A stretch of 64,000 nucleotides of DNA from Otis tarda (taxonomy: Eukaryota; Chordata; Aves; Otidiformes; Otididae), in the NCBI GenBank assembly GCA_026413225.1, contig CM048557.1, positions 61,122,987-61,186,986 on the forward strand, in the 5' to 3' direction. The translations under genes were made by a program, and so were the position numbers. Positions 52,821-63,009 of the stretch are shown here, one piece after another. The notes beneath the pieces were generated by a model. The model saw only the letters and a program-made list of their open reading frames with translations. It was not told the DNA's origin and did no database searches. How positions within the stretch are numbered: position 1 is the first letter of the stretch; every line of letters begins with the position of its first letter.

Positions 52821-52960
52821 AATTATCATCATTTTAGAAACATGTTAAAGTCATTATCAGATTGCAGGTGACTATTATCAGCATAAAATAGAGGTGCATA
52901 ATGACGTCCTGAGGCGAGATAGAACTTATCTCTCTCCAATAAATAATGCAATTTAATTTT
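52821..52960. promoter_or_regulatory. Possible regulatory block (CRE and GATA motifs)
   Basis: A CRE-like TGACGTC at 52902-52908 is followed by a facing GATA/TATC pair at 52918-52921 and 52927-52930. AT-rich homeodomain-like sites (ATTATCATCATTTTAG, AATGCAATTTAAT) lie on either side. The stretch is repeat-free. It is a hypothesis only. Confidence 0.2.
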
Positions 52961-53960
52961 ATAGGTTCCCCCCAACTGCCTTTGGCCACGTGTCTTCCTG
53001 TCCAGGGTGTTTTGGAGATGGCTTATATGACTCTGTGGAAGTGGTTCTCAAATGGCAGAGGCAGCAATATGGCTTTTCCACAGTGGGCACTACCTGGCCC
53101 CGTTGTACGGCTGGGTTAGGGAAAGGGCATAGCAGATTTGCCTGGTTGTGCTCTAACCTAGGCTTACTATTTGCCACAGCACTTCAAATCCACAACAGCA
53201 GCAGACAAGTTAGTCCTAAAAGGTTATAGGATGCCAGCTGGTGTCATGAAGCTGCTCCTTACCAGTCTGACAGCAAAATCATCTGGCTCTCATTCACATT
53301 GTTTGGGGCTCTTTTTTACTAATAAGAACAAGACTCCCTATCAAGCCTGATCATAATGGTGCACAAATTATTGCTGTTTGCCACTTCCACAGCTAATGTG
53401 CTCTGTGTTCTGGTCAGAAAACAAAGCAAGGGCAGACACAGGTTTATCCCTCCTCCCCCTGCTCTCAGCTCCATGCCCTTCACACATAAGGGTTTGTCTT
53501 TGGAGGCTAAGCCACAAGAAGCAGAACTGATAAAATATTCAGGAGGATTTTCAGTAACCTCTGCTGTAAGACTCCCGTCCATCAAGGTACCACAAATGCA
53601 GAAGCGAAGAGTGAAAGAAAAATCAGTCTCAACAATCAGCTTTTCTCATCAGTCAAACAAACGTAATTGGTTAATGCCATTTCATACGAAGAAATGTTGC
53701 TGTCTGTACAAATACAGCCTTTAGATGTCCCGGCCTCTCTATTCACAGTCCTGGAGGAATGAGAAAGCGCACAGGGGTCTACCACTCCTCCTTCTGCAGC
53801 TGCTGAGGAGGAACTGGACATATAGTTAAGGACCCAACCCAGGGCACTTGTGCTTTCAGAAGAATCAGGACATTGAGGGAAAAAAAACCAAAAACCACTG
53901 CAAAAAAACACCAGGGCTTCCAGTCTGCTGGAATAAACCATTACAGCAATAGAAAGGATG
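52961..53960. other. Unique noncoding DNA, no gene seen
   Basis: Overlapping frames of 122 (plus) and 88 (minus) codons at 53319-53724 show no recognisable domain. Nothing else is seen. Confidence 0.5.
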
Positions 53961-54032
53961 CTCCTTGCAGGGGGGTTGGACTAGATGACCTTTGAAGGTC
54001 CCTTCCAACCCTAACCATTCTATGATTCTATG
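53961..54032 (+). mobile_element. Very short young CR1 3' tail (about 72 bp)
   Basis: CTTGCAGGGGGGTTGGACTA, GATGACCTTTGAAGGTCCC, TTCCAACCCTAACC and two ATTCTATG units match the last 70 bp of the CR1 that ends at 63009 almost base for base. It is severely 5'-truncated and of the same young subfamily. Confidence 0.93.
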
Positions 54033-56720
54033 CTGATTTTGTTTGCTTATTTATTTTTTTAAAACTTTTATTCCTGTTCCTCCATAGAGAGAAGCTTTGT
54101 CTCACAACGTTCAGCTGGAGAATACGCAAAAGTTTAGTTAGAGATGGCTACAGTTTGTTACCTTCTGGGGAGGCTTTGCTGGGAAAGTAGCTTTCGGGCT
54201 TTTTTTTCTGCCAATGGCTGCTACAAGGCACACAACAGCTTGTACCTGTCAGCAAAACCAGTGCTTTTTCTTAACTGCCCTGCTGCTCAACACTCCTATT
54301 TCACAGTGTCAGGCACTGTGAGCACTTTAATCTGTTAAAAGGGCTCTTTTTTCCTTTTAACAATGAACCCATGTTTTATTTATCAGTCTTTGATTTAGAA
54401 ACGCTTAGAAGGCATAACACGTTTTCTAAGATGGATGACTTCTCCGTGGCTTCTATGCGTGCGCGTGTGTGCGCGCATAGGTGTTGTTGTTGCTGCTGGA
54501 AGTCCAAAAGAAAGCATCTTTATAAAGAAATGCTCTCTGGCATACAGTCCAGGAGAGCTGCTGCTCTCTGAGCTCCCAGACCTTCAAAGCTGTTCTGAAA
54601 AGGGCCAGATCCAGCTCTCACTGCAGTCAATGAGAGTCTTTGTCTTCACTTTAGTGAGCTTATTTCTGGGTCCTGCTGAAAAAGAGAGAAAGAGTGATGA
54701 ATAAAGGGAGATTCAAAAACTGCATTCTGTTTCCAAGATGCTTTAAAGTCATATGTAAATGGTTAGATTTATCATCTCCAGCCGATAGGATAAAACTCAG
54801 TCAGGGGTTACAGAAACTTAATTTCCTAGCTAGAGAAATAAAATCCCCCTCACTGCCCTGCCATGATAAGTGTTTCCTTTGGGCACCCCTATTCCAGCCC
54901 CACAAGCTGCCCTTGACCTCCAGGCGGTTTGGCACAGGCGTGAGCTTCCCCCAGCCTTCCCACCACCCTACGTGAGCAATGCGGCTGTGTCAAGAGAAAC
55001 CTGGGAAACCCCACCTCCCCATATGCAGACCAGAGAGCTCCATGCTGTGCGTCACAGCAAATGACCCCGCGGGCCACACAAATTACTCAGTGTACTCACC
55101 GAGGGTAGCCAAAAGTAGCTGTTTTACGCACCAACAGACTGAGCATGCCGCTTGCAACTCGTGCAAGTTGCTGTTACAGAGAAAGAGGGCCTTTAACTCT
55201 GCTCAGTCATACAGGCATGCCCAGAGTGGATCCAACCCCCCTCCATCACCCACAGCGCCTTGACCAACACATGGACCACATCTGTGTTACATTTAACAAG
55301 GGACACGCATCTGTATGTGCGTTCACACACATGCTCTCTGTACTGAAAGTACCCATACTCTGCAATCAAGCCTTCCCTGGCTTTGCAATAGCTTGAATGT
55401 TAATCTAGTGTATAATTAGGGATGTGTTAAATACAGTCTGGGAAAGCGAAAATATATGCCTGTTCAGAAACTGGTGGGAGAGGATATCGGCCCCACTGGA
55501 GACAAGCTCTGCCACAGGGAAATCCAGTGTTGAGGCTGCCCCTGGGACCACAGAGGACGGCTTCTCTGGAGAGCATCTGGAGTAGGAGGTGAATTTTGCT
55601 ACTGTCTGACAGCACCTGAGAAGGTCTCTGAGTTAGTGGCAACTGGGTGGTGTGATGACCCTCTAACAACTTCTCCTCTCAGTGTGGCCAGCCAGGGTCC
55701 TACATCTGCAGAAAGAAGGGCTATTATTGTGTTGCTCTGAGCTTTTTCAGGTAAGAGAGAGCTCCTGAATGTCCTGCTCTTAAACAGGAGGGATGGGAAG
55801 TCCAGCATTGCTTTCTGGCCATCCATTATGGCTTGATTTACCCAGTCTGATTACAGAAGACAAAAGGCAGTTCAGGATCAGATCTTCCTGGAAGGAGAAG
55901 GGGTTAGGGAGCATCTCCTGCAGGACAGGGAGTCATCAGGAGCACTCCAGCCACATAACGTGTGGGCTCAGTCCCTGAAGGAGCTCATCCTCTTTCTTCT
56001 TCTAGTCTAACAGAAGTCCCTCACTGTGCACATGAATCCCACTGATGAGTGAGCAAATCCTGAGATTATCTGATCAGGGATAACAAGCCTCACATTCTCA
56101 AAAATCAAGGGATATTGTGTAAATGCTAGGTATGAAATAGCACTGGTAGGAGGGAGATCTTTCTTACTGATGTGGTAAATGTCCTGTGGGGAAATCAGCA
56201 AACCACTTCACTTGCCCTTCAGAAGCAAACAAGAATGGGTTATCCCCACCACTGTGCCTTGGTTAATAAAACCAGACTATTTTAAATATCCAAGAGGAAA
56301 ATTGCTATGATATTCACTGTTTTCTTGTGTTGTACTGTATTACCACTATCCTTATTTACAACTTTTTATTCTGAGGCATTTCTGAAAGCAATGTTTTTAG
56401 GCTTGCATTTAAACGGGATATCCCTGAGGCTGGGGTGCCACCTCCCTAGCTCAATAGGCACTCTGTGCTGCCATCCTGGCAGCTGCCGCAGGGTCTGTCA
56501 GATGGTCATGAGGATGATGAGATGTCTAGACAGCCTTGAAGTCCTGATGGCTATTTGTCTTTCACTCGTATTATCACTTGGAAGGAGTTGTTAATATTGG
56601 GTTCCTTAAACAGAAGACTGTTCAAAAACCTCCCTTGATCCAAGCATACTGCGCGTTGGTCCCTTCTCCAGTAACTAAAGTATGTTTTCCCCTTGAAAAT
56701 ACGGCTCTTGCTCTACACAG
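54033..56720. other. Unique noncoding DNA, no gene seen
   Basis: Unique sequence with short overlapping frames on both strands (54870-55263, 55427-55978), none with a known domain. A Z-DNA-prone run at 54454-54479 is listed separately. Confidence 0.5.
54454..54479. repeat. Alternating purine-pyrimidine run (Z-DNA prone)
   Basis: Twenty-six bases alternate pyrimidine and purine without a break and consist mainly of CG, TG and CA steps. The ends (TATGCG and CGCATA) are mutually inverted, so the run is also partly palindromic. CG-rich alternating runs favour left-handed DNA under supercoiling. Confidence 0.75.
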
Positions 56721-56728
56721 ACAGCTCC

Positions 56729-56770
56729 ATTACGTAATCCTGTCAATCAGCTGCCAATCACTATGGTAAC
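56729..56770. promoter_or_regulatory. Dense transcription-factor motif cluster
   Basis: In 42 bp with almost no spacer lie five motifs. A perfect palindromic PAR-bZIP/D-box ATTACGTAAT is at 56729-56738. A perfect PBX-PREP/MEIS decamer TGATTGACAG is on the minus strand at 56740-56749. An E-box CAGCTG is at 56748-56753, a CCAAT core at 56754-56758 and an RFX-like half site CTATGGTAAC at 56761-56770. The flanking 80 bp is also repeat-free. Motif identities come from established consensus sites; activity is inference. Confidence 0.35.
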
Positions 56771-57129
56771 AGGGTGCCAAATACAATATTAAGATAAGCA
56801 TTAAATAACTGCCAAATGGGGCCCTCTCTGTTCTCACCATCTTAAAATCTTCGTCTTCGTTTTCTTCTCTCTTCTCTTCTCTGTCTGCTATTGACGTGCA
56901 ATTTTCACTTTCCTAACAAGGTCTCTGCAATGAGTCCCTGGCAGCTATTGAGATGCCATTGAGGATGGAGAACAAAGTTGACTGAAATACATATAATTTT
57001 CAAAAGTATAAAATACAGTAGTTTTCACAGAAATACAAGCTGAGGAAATATTTTTTTGTTTTGTTTTGTCTTGTTTCATTTGGAGTCTCAGGTTATACTC
57101 TCCATTTGCATTGGCATGTCAGGGTTGCT
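56771..57129. other. Noncoding DNA with a pyrimidine-rich tract
   Basis: A TCTTC/TTCTC-rich stretch lies at about 56850-56890. The rest is AT-rich unique DNA. No gene was seen. Confidence 0.5.
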
Positions 57130-57530
57130 GTCCATGTTCTCTGATCAGCCAACGACCCAAGGACAAGGTCAGACCAAGGATCCTCTAACCTGTTATTCCT
57201 CCACCAACAGCAGCAAACAATTAAGGAAAAACTATAGGAAGCGGAGGAAATGTAGGAATTCTTCCAGCAGCCTGTAGCTCAGGGACTTCCTGAGCTGGAG
57301 GTAACATCCGGAATATCATAATTGCCCCTGATAGACCTCCTCCATCAAATTTGTTGATCGCAGTTTGAACCCATTTGTACTTTTGCCCTCCACAACATCC
57401 TGTGTCAAAAAGTTCCCCGATGTATCTAGTGCAGGGTGTGAAAAGTTCTTCTTCACGTTTGTGCTAACCCTGCTCTTTGGGCAATTCCACTGACAGCCTC
57501 CTCGAGTGTTGTACAGTGAAAAATAGTTTC
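57130..57530 (-). mobile_element. Ancient L3/CR1-type LINE remnant, inverted
   Basis: On the plus strand the order is GGTCAGACCAAGGATCCTCT, AACCTGTTATTCC, CAACAGCAGC, then TTTGAACCCATTTGTAC, CCTCCACAACATCCTGTG, AAAAGTTCC and GTGAAAAGTTCTTCTTCAC. These are landmarks of an ancient amniote LINE read backwards, in which GGTCAGACCAAAGGTCC opens the inverted 3' end and CACAACATCCTGTGGCAA...GTGAAGAAGTACTTCC follows. Family naming is from memory; the ordered matches make chance unlikely. Confidence 0.55.
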
Positions 57531-59280
57531 ATACTCTTTCATAATTCATGGATCTAGTACCTGTTGTTTCAGTTATCAAAAAACATGGAAATGTTTTGTT
57601 TCCCTGCTTGTTTCCACACACTGCAGGTTCAAAACATTGAAACCTTTCCATGCTCAAAAGATTATAAATAACCTTATTGGAAATTTTTTCCTGTGATGTT
57701 TTGAATCCAGCCAAAGCAGAAGAGGAATGAGACTTACCACTTCATGTGAAATTCTGCCATTTTGACTTCTTTTCCTGTTTGAAAAAGAAAAGGTATCATT
57801 TTTGCAAAAATTAAACACAAAGTCACTTTGGAGAGCTCAGTGTATTGCGTTCCAAGTAAGCAAATGTGTCCAATTGCCTAAAAGTTGAAAAACAAAATTT
57901 GCCTTCCAAACAGTAGTCTCACAGTGAAAAACAGAAAATAAAAAAAAAAAAAGCCTTTATGCCAAATACTGTACTGTGAAATTTGGTGTTTTGACAACAT
58001 CAGACACTTTGAGATTTTTGCCTCTGAACTGAAATTTAATCCCCTGCAAATAAAAATCAAGAAACCTTCACAAAATATATCTATTTTGAAGGAAACGATG
58101 CTGGTAAAAGCTTTCTCACAAGGTACTCCACATTGTATAGGTGAATCTTGCGAAGGAGAAGAGTGTCCAGGATTTTATCTGTGACTCTACCATGCTGAAA
58201 ATTGTTGGTTTACAGGCTGAGTCTCAGCTTCTTCACAACCTCCCGCAGCAAAGGAGCCAGCTCTCGCTGCAGCTGGTGTTTGCAGGGACCCAGAGGCCTG
58301 GGAGGCTGCTGTGCCAGGGCATCTCCCTCACTCAGTGCCAACTTGGATCTGTCACTGTGTCCCCTCAGATACCCCAACCAGCTGTCTGGGACTGGCGTCA
58401 TCTGGAAATCAGGTGTCTGGTTGTTCCCCGAAACCAGGAGCCACGTGCACCACGTGGCTATGAGAAGAGGGAGGTGTTCTGCAATGAAGTGGCATTTGCA
58501 GGGCCACAGAGTCAGGTGTCCTCCATGCCCTAGCAGTTGGACCACGTTCATGAGCAGGCACAATGCCAATCTTGACAGGTGGACTTAAGTGTATATAGCC
58601 AAAAGGTCACATATGTGCATAAAAGATATTTGTTGAAAGCAGATGCTCTGAGCCAGCAATAAGAAATAGTCCAGAGATCCCACACATCATTGATATGGCA
58701 TCATCCCTATCACTGGATTAACACCAAAAATAAATATGGGAGCTTTGGGCTATGGTAGGTGAGATACAGCTTTCCTAATTACGGGCCAGTGTTTTGTTTG
58801 GGTTTTTTTTTTTATGTCTTTTTGTCATTCTTCTATGGAATGGGCAAAAAGGGGCTTCCTAGGCTTAGTGAAATATTTTGAGAGTTGTGTTTGTCAGTAG
58901 GGTAGGGGAAAAAAATAATAACAACCCAAATCTGTTCACAGCTTTGTATGTGGGTACTAATACAGATTAATATGACATTAATGTAATGCAATTAAGAGAA
59001 AGCTGATGTTATTGTTTGAGACAGACGTTATTTCCCCATAATAGAGTAAATCAATTGCAATTACTGCACTTTCTGTAAGAACTGGCACATTTTACTCTAC
59101 TACTAAAATCAGGTACTACTGTGTTTTAGTAGACTGAACAAAAGGCAGAGGCAGTGACAGGTACAACATGTAATTAATAATGCTGCATGCATAACCATTC
59201 AAGAGTTAATGATGGACAAAGTAAACCTAAACACTCTCCTGAGTCTTTACATTCTTGAAAAAAAAATAAAATAAAATAGC
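57531..59280. other. Unique noncoding DNA with a GC-richer patch
   Basis: The patch at 58140-58590 yields overlapping frames of 119-130 codons on both strands, which indicates composition and not coding. A-rich runs lie near 57938-57952, and (AAAAT)-like DNA just before the homopurine tract at 59259-59278. Confidence 0.5.
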
Positions 59281-59634
59281 AAGAAGGGAAAAGAAGGGAA
59301 AAGAAGGGAAAAGAAGGGAAAAGGAAAGGAAAGGAAAGGAAAGGAAAGGAAAGGAAAGGAAAGGAAAGGAAAGGAAAGGAAAGGAAAGGAAAGGAAAGGA
59401 AAGGAAAGGAAAGGAAAGGAAAGGAAAGGAAAGGAAAGGAAAGGAAAGGAAAGGAAAGGAAAGGAAAGGAAAGGAAAGGAAAGGAAAGGAAAGGAAAGGA
59501 AAGGGAAAAAAGGGAAAAGGGAAAAGGGAAAAGGGAAAAGGGAAAAGGGAAGAGGAAAAAGGGAAAAGGGAAAAGGGGAAAGGGGAAAGGGGAAAGGGAA
59601 AAGGGAAAAGGGAAAAGAAGAGAAGGGAAAAGAG
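59281..59634. repeat. 354-nt pure homopurine microsatellite (AAGGA)n
   Basis: All 354 bases on the plus strand are A or G. The tract opens with four copies of a 10-bp unit AAGAAGGGAA and continues as about 36 copies of AAGGA (59321-59502). It ends with imperfect AAAAGGG and AAAGGGG units. Such polypurine-polypyrimidine DNA can form triplex (H-DNA) structures, and pentamer arrays of this length vary in copy number. Frames of about 160 codons on the minus strand here are simply Phe-Leu-Ser-Pro translations of the repeat. Confidence 0.97.
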
Positions 59635-60385
59635 CAGCGAGGTCAACATCTGCCTGCTTTTCCACCAAAGGAGCGATAACACAAATCCTCTTCTGGAACT
59701 ATTTATTGCCACCAATCTTTGACACGTTCACACCATGACCCCCACACCTGTAATGTGATATACAAATGAAACAAAGGCATGAAGGGAAAGGGCTCAGCTT
59801 CCTCTCCTTAATTACTTCATGCAAAACAAAAGCAACCCAACGGGGTTGTTTGGAAGGGAAAACAATACTGAGCACCCTTGCAGTTGCTGTGGACAAACGG
59901 TGTGTAAGTAAAATTCCCCTCCCGGAGCAGAGCCAGGGGACACGAGTGTCACCAGCACACTCCTCCTGTCCCCCGTGCAGAAACTGTGAAATCCTTTCAT
60001 CTCATTTGGGCACCAAAAGTTTTCACTTTAGGGATGGCTGTTTCGGTGTGAGGAGAGAGCTGGAGGCAGCTTGGGGCAGTTGAGACCATGGTCGAGCCTT
60101 GGAGGAGAGGCAGAAGGGGTGATGCAAATCGGCTGCAAACCCCATGTCTCCGAGCCAGACAGTGCCAAAATGTGCTTGGAGCTATCTGGAAGCCAGACTG
60201 GCAATGAGACTATATGCCTCAGCTATGGTCTCTTTACAGTTTTCACAAAAAAGAGGTTTTAGGGAGTTGTGGCACATTTGCTTCCCTGCAAATTACTTGT
60301 AACCAAAAAACTGGGCACAACCAGTTTTTTATTGTGGTGGCCTTGAGTGCCCATAGGTTTATTCCATGATAAATGTAAAGAACAT
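59635..60385. other. Unique noncoding DNA, no gene seen
   Basis: Short frames of up to 105 codons only. The stretch separates the microsatellite from the CR1 pair. Confidence 0.5.
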
Positions 60386-60625
60386 TATTATTAGGAATTT
60401 TTTTTTACAATGAGGGTTGTAGAACACTGGAACAGGTTGCCCAGAGAGCTGGTGGAAGCCCCATCCCTGGAAACATTCAAGGCCAGGCTGGATGAGGCTC
60501 TGAGCAACCTGATCTAGTTGAGGATGTCCCTGCTCCTGGCAGGGGTGTTGGACTAGATGACCTTTGAAGGTCCCTTCCAACCCAAACTATTCTATGATTA
60601 TATGATTCTATGATTCTATGATTCA
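60386..60625 (+). mobile_element. CR1 3' end, 5'-truncated (first of two in a row)
   Basis: About 240 bp of CR1 3' end runs from ATTATTAGGAATTTTTTTTTAC through GAACACTGGAACAGGTTGCC and ACTAGATGACCTTTGAAGG to four ATTCTATG-like units. It closely resembles 62778-63009, the same part of the following copy, so the two are of one young subfamily or close relatives. The tail ends about 15 bp before the next CR1 begins. Confidence 0.93.
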
Positions 60626-60640
60626 TGGACGATGGACGTT

Positions 60641-63009
60641 AGTGGACAATAACTTCCTCCTGCATTGGACGATAACTTCCTCCTGCAGGCGATAGAGGAG
60701 CCGACAAGGAGGGGTGCCATGCTGGACCTTGTGCTCACCAACAGGGAGGGGCTGGTGGGGGATGTGAAACTGATGGACAGCCTTGGCTGCAGTGACCATG
60801 ACGCGGTGGAGTTCAAGATCCACGGGGCGGCGAGGAAACTGCACAGTAAGCTCTCTGCCCTAGATTTCAGGAAGGGGGACTTCAGTCTCTTCAGGAACCT
60901 CATGGGCAAAGTGCCATGGGAGGCGGCCCTGGAGGGAAGAGGGGCCCAGGAAAGTTGGTCCATATTTAAGGAGCACCTCCTCCAAGCTCAGCAGAGGTGC
61001 ATCCCAATGAAGAAGAAGTCGGGCAAAAGGGCCAGGAGGCCAGCGTGGATGAGCAAGGAGCTCCTGGACCAACTGAAAGTAAAGAAGGAAGCCTATAGAG
61101 GGTGGAAGCGGGGACAGGTAGCCTGGGAGGACTACCGAGTGGCTGTGCGAGCGGCCAGGGATAGGGTGAGGAAGGCTAAAGCCCTGATGGAATCGAATCT
61201 GGCCAGGGATATAAAAAGTAACAAGAAAAGCTTTTACAGGTATGTAGGGGACAAAAGAAAATCCAAGGAGAATGTAGGCCCCCTCCGGAAGGTAACGGGT
61301 GTCGTGGTTACCCGGGATGTGGAGAAGGCTGAGGTACTCAATGACATTTTTGCCTCAGTCTTCACTGATAAGGGCTCTTGTCTCCCCACCCAAGCTGTGG
61401 AAGGCACAGGCAGGGACTGCGAGGATGAAGAACCGCCCACGGTGCTCGAAGAGCAGGTTCGGGATCATCTAAGGAACTTGAAGGTGCACAAGTCCATGGG
61501 GCCTGATGAGATCCATCCGCGCGTCCTGAGGGAACTGGCGGATGAAGTTGCCAAGCCACTGGCCATCATATTTGAGAAATCGTGGCAGTCTGGTGAGGTC
61601 CCCGATGACTGGAAGAGAGGAAACATAACCCCCATTTTTAAAAAGGGGAGTAAGGAAGACCCGGGCAACTACAGGCCGGTCAGCCTCACCTCCGTGCCTG
61701 GCAAGGTCATGAAGCAGATTCTCCTGGAAACCATGCTAAGGCACATGGGGAGCAAGGAGGTGGTTGGTGACAGCCAACATGGCTTCACCAAGGGCAGATC
61801 GTGCCTGACCAATTTGGTGGCCTTTTATGATGGGGTAACAGCATTGGTGGACAAGGGACGGGCAACGGATATCATCTACCTGGACTTGTGCAAGGCATTT
61901 GACACTGTCCTGCACGACATCCTTCTCTCTAAACTAGAGAGGCATGGGTTCGATGGATGGACCACTCGGTGGATAAGGAGTTGGCTGGATGGCCGCACTC
62001 AGAGAGTGGTGGTCAACGGCTCAGTGTCCAAGTGGAGGCCCTGCCCTGTTCAACATCTTTGTCGGCGACATGGACAGTGGGATAGAGTGCACCCTCAGCA
62101 AGTTCGCCGATGACACCAAGCTGTGTGGTGCCGTCGACTCGCTGGAAGGGAGGGATGCCATCCAGAGGGACCTGGACAGGCTGGAGAGGTGGGCCCGTGC
62201 CAACCTCATGAAGTTCAACCAGGCCAAGTGCAAGGTCCTGCACCTGGGTCGTGGCAATCCCAGGCACAAATACAGGCTGGGCGGAGAATGGATTGAGAGC
62301 AGCCCTGAGGAGAAAGACTTGGGAGTGCTGGTAGACGAGAGGCTCAACATGAGCGGGCAATGCGCCCTTGCGGCCCAGAAGGCCAACCGCATCCTGGGCT
62401 GCATCAAGAGGAGTGTGGCCAGCAGGTCGAGGGAGGTGATTCTGCCCCTCTACTCTGCCCTGGTGAGACCCCACCTGGAGTAATGTGTCCAGTTCTGGAG
62501 CCCCCAACATAAGAAGGACATGGACCAGTTGGAAAGGGTCCAGAGGAGGGCCACAAAGATGGTCAGAGGGCTGGAGCACCTCTTGTATGAGGACAGGCTG
62601 AGAGAGTTGGGGCTGTTCAGCCTGGAGAAGAGGAGGCTCCGGGGAGACCTGATAGCGGTCTTCCAATACCTCAAGGGGGCCTACAGGAAAGATGGGGAGA
62701 AGCTGTTCAGTAGGGCCTGTTGTGATAGGACAAGGGGTAATGGGTTTAAATTAGAAGGAGGTAGATTTAGATTAGATATTAGAAAAAAAAATTTTTACAA
62801 TGAGAGTTGTAGAGCACTGGAACAGGTTGCCTAGAGAGGTGGTGGATGCCCCATCCCTGGAAATGTTCAAGGCCAGGCTGGATGAGGCTCTGAGCAACCT
62901 GATCTAGTCAGGGATGTCCCTGCTTCTTGCAGGGGGGTTGGACTAGATGACCTTTGAAGGTCCCTTCCAACTCTAACCATTCTATGATTCTATGATTCTA
63001 TGATTCTAT
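60641..63009 (+). mobile_element. Young CR1 LINE, 2.4 kb, 5'-truncated
   Basis: This is the longest CR1 in the window. It enters within the endonuclease domain, runs through the RT and C-terminal part of ORF2, and keeps the 3' UTR and an (ATTCTATG)n tail at 62977-63009. Full-length CR1 is about 4.5 kb, so roughly the 5' half is missing, as usual for target-primed reverse transcription. At its 5' edge the bases GGACAATAACTTCCTCCTGCA are repeated with one change at 60659-60686, so the edge holds a short direct duplication. Relative to the copy at 22.6 kb it lacks about 38 bp near 62038. Confidence 0.95.
60665..62831 (+). pseudogene. CR1 ORF2 remnant: partial endonuclease and RT, broken
   Basis: ORF2p nicks DNA with an APE-type endonuclease and reverse transcribes the LINE RNA at the nick. 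Here the C-terminal endonuclease includes MLDLVLTN and the catalytic SDHD at 60791-60802. The linker ARRPAWMSK and the RT follow, with [17 protein letters not shown] and [12 protein letters not shown] deletion of about 38 bp near 62038 removes the [11 protein letters not shown] motif and shifts the frame. The other frame then gives FADDTKL (FADD at 62103-62114) and the C-terminal region. A stop at 62481-62483 replaces the Tyr of LEYCVQFW, and the C-terminal frame degrades near 62800. No ATG begins the frame. It cannot encode an active enzyme. Confidence 0.9.

Noticed and set aside
53356-53724. 122-codon plus-strand frame
   Set aside because: No recognisable motif, overlaps a minus-strand frame, and no splice or promoter context was seen.
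58141-58588. Three overlapping frames of 119-130 codons on both strands
   Set aside because: Simultaneous open frames on both strands follow from GC-rich, stop-poor sequence. No domain, no consistent splice borders.
59174-59715. Two minus-strand frames of about 160 codons rich in Phe, Leu, Ser and Pro
   Set aside because: They translate the (AAGGA)n homopurine repeat. The periodicity comes from the DNA repeat and there is no independent coding signal.
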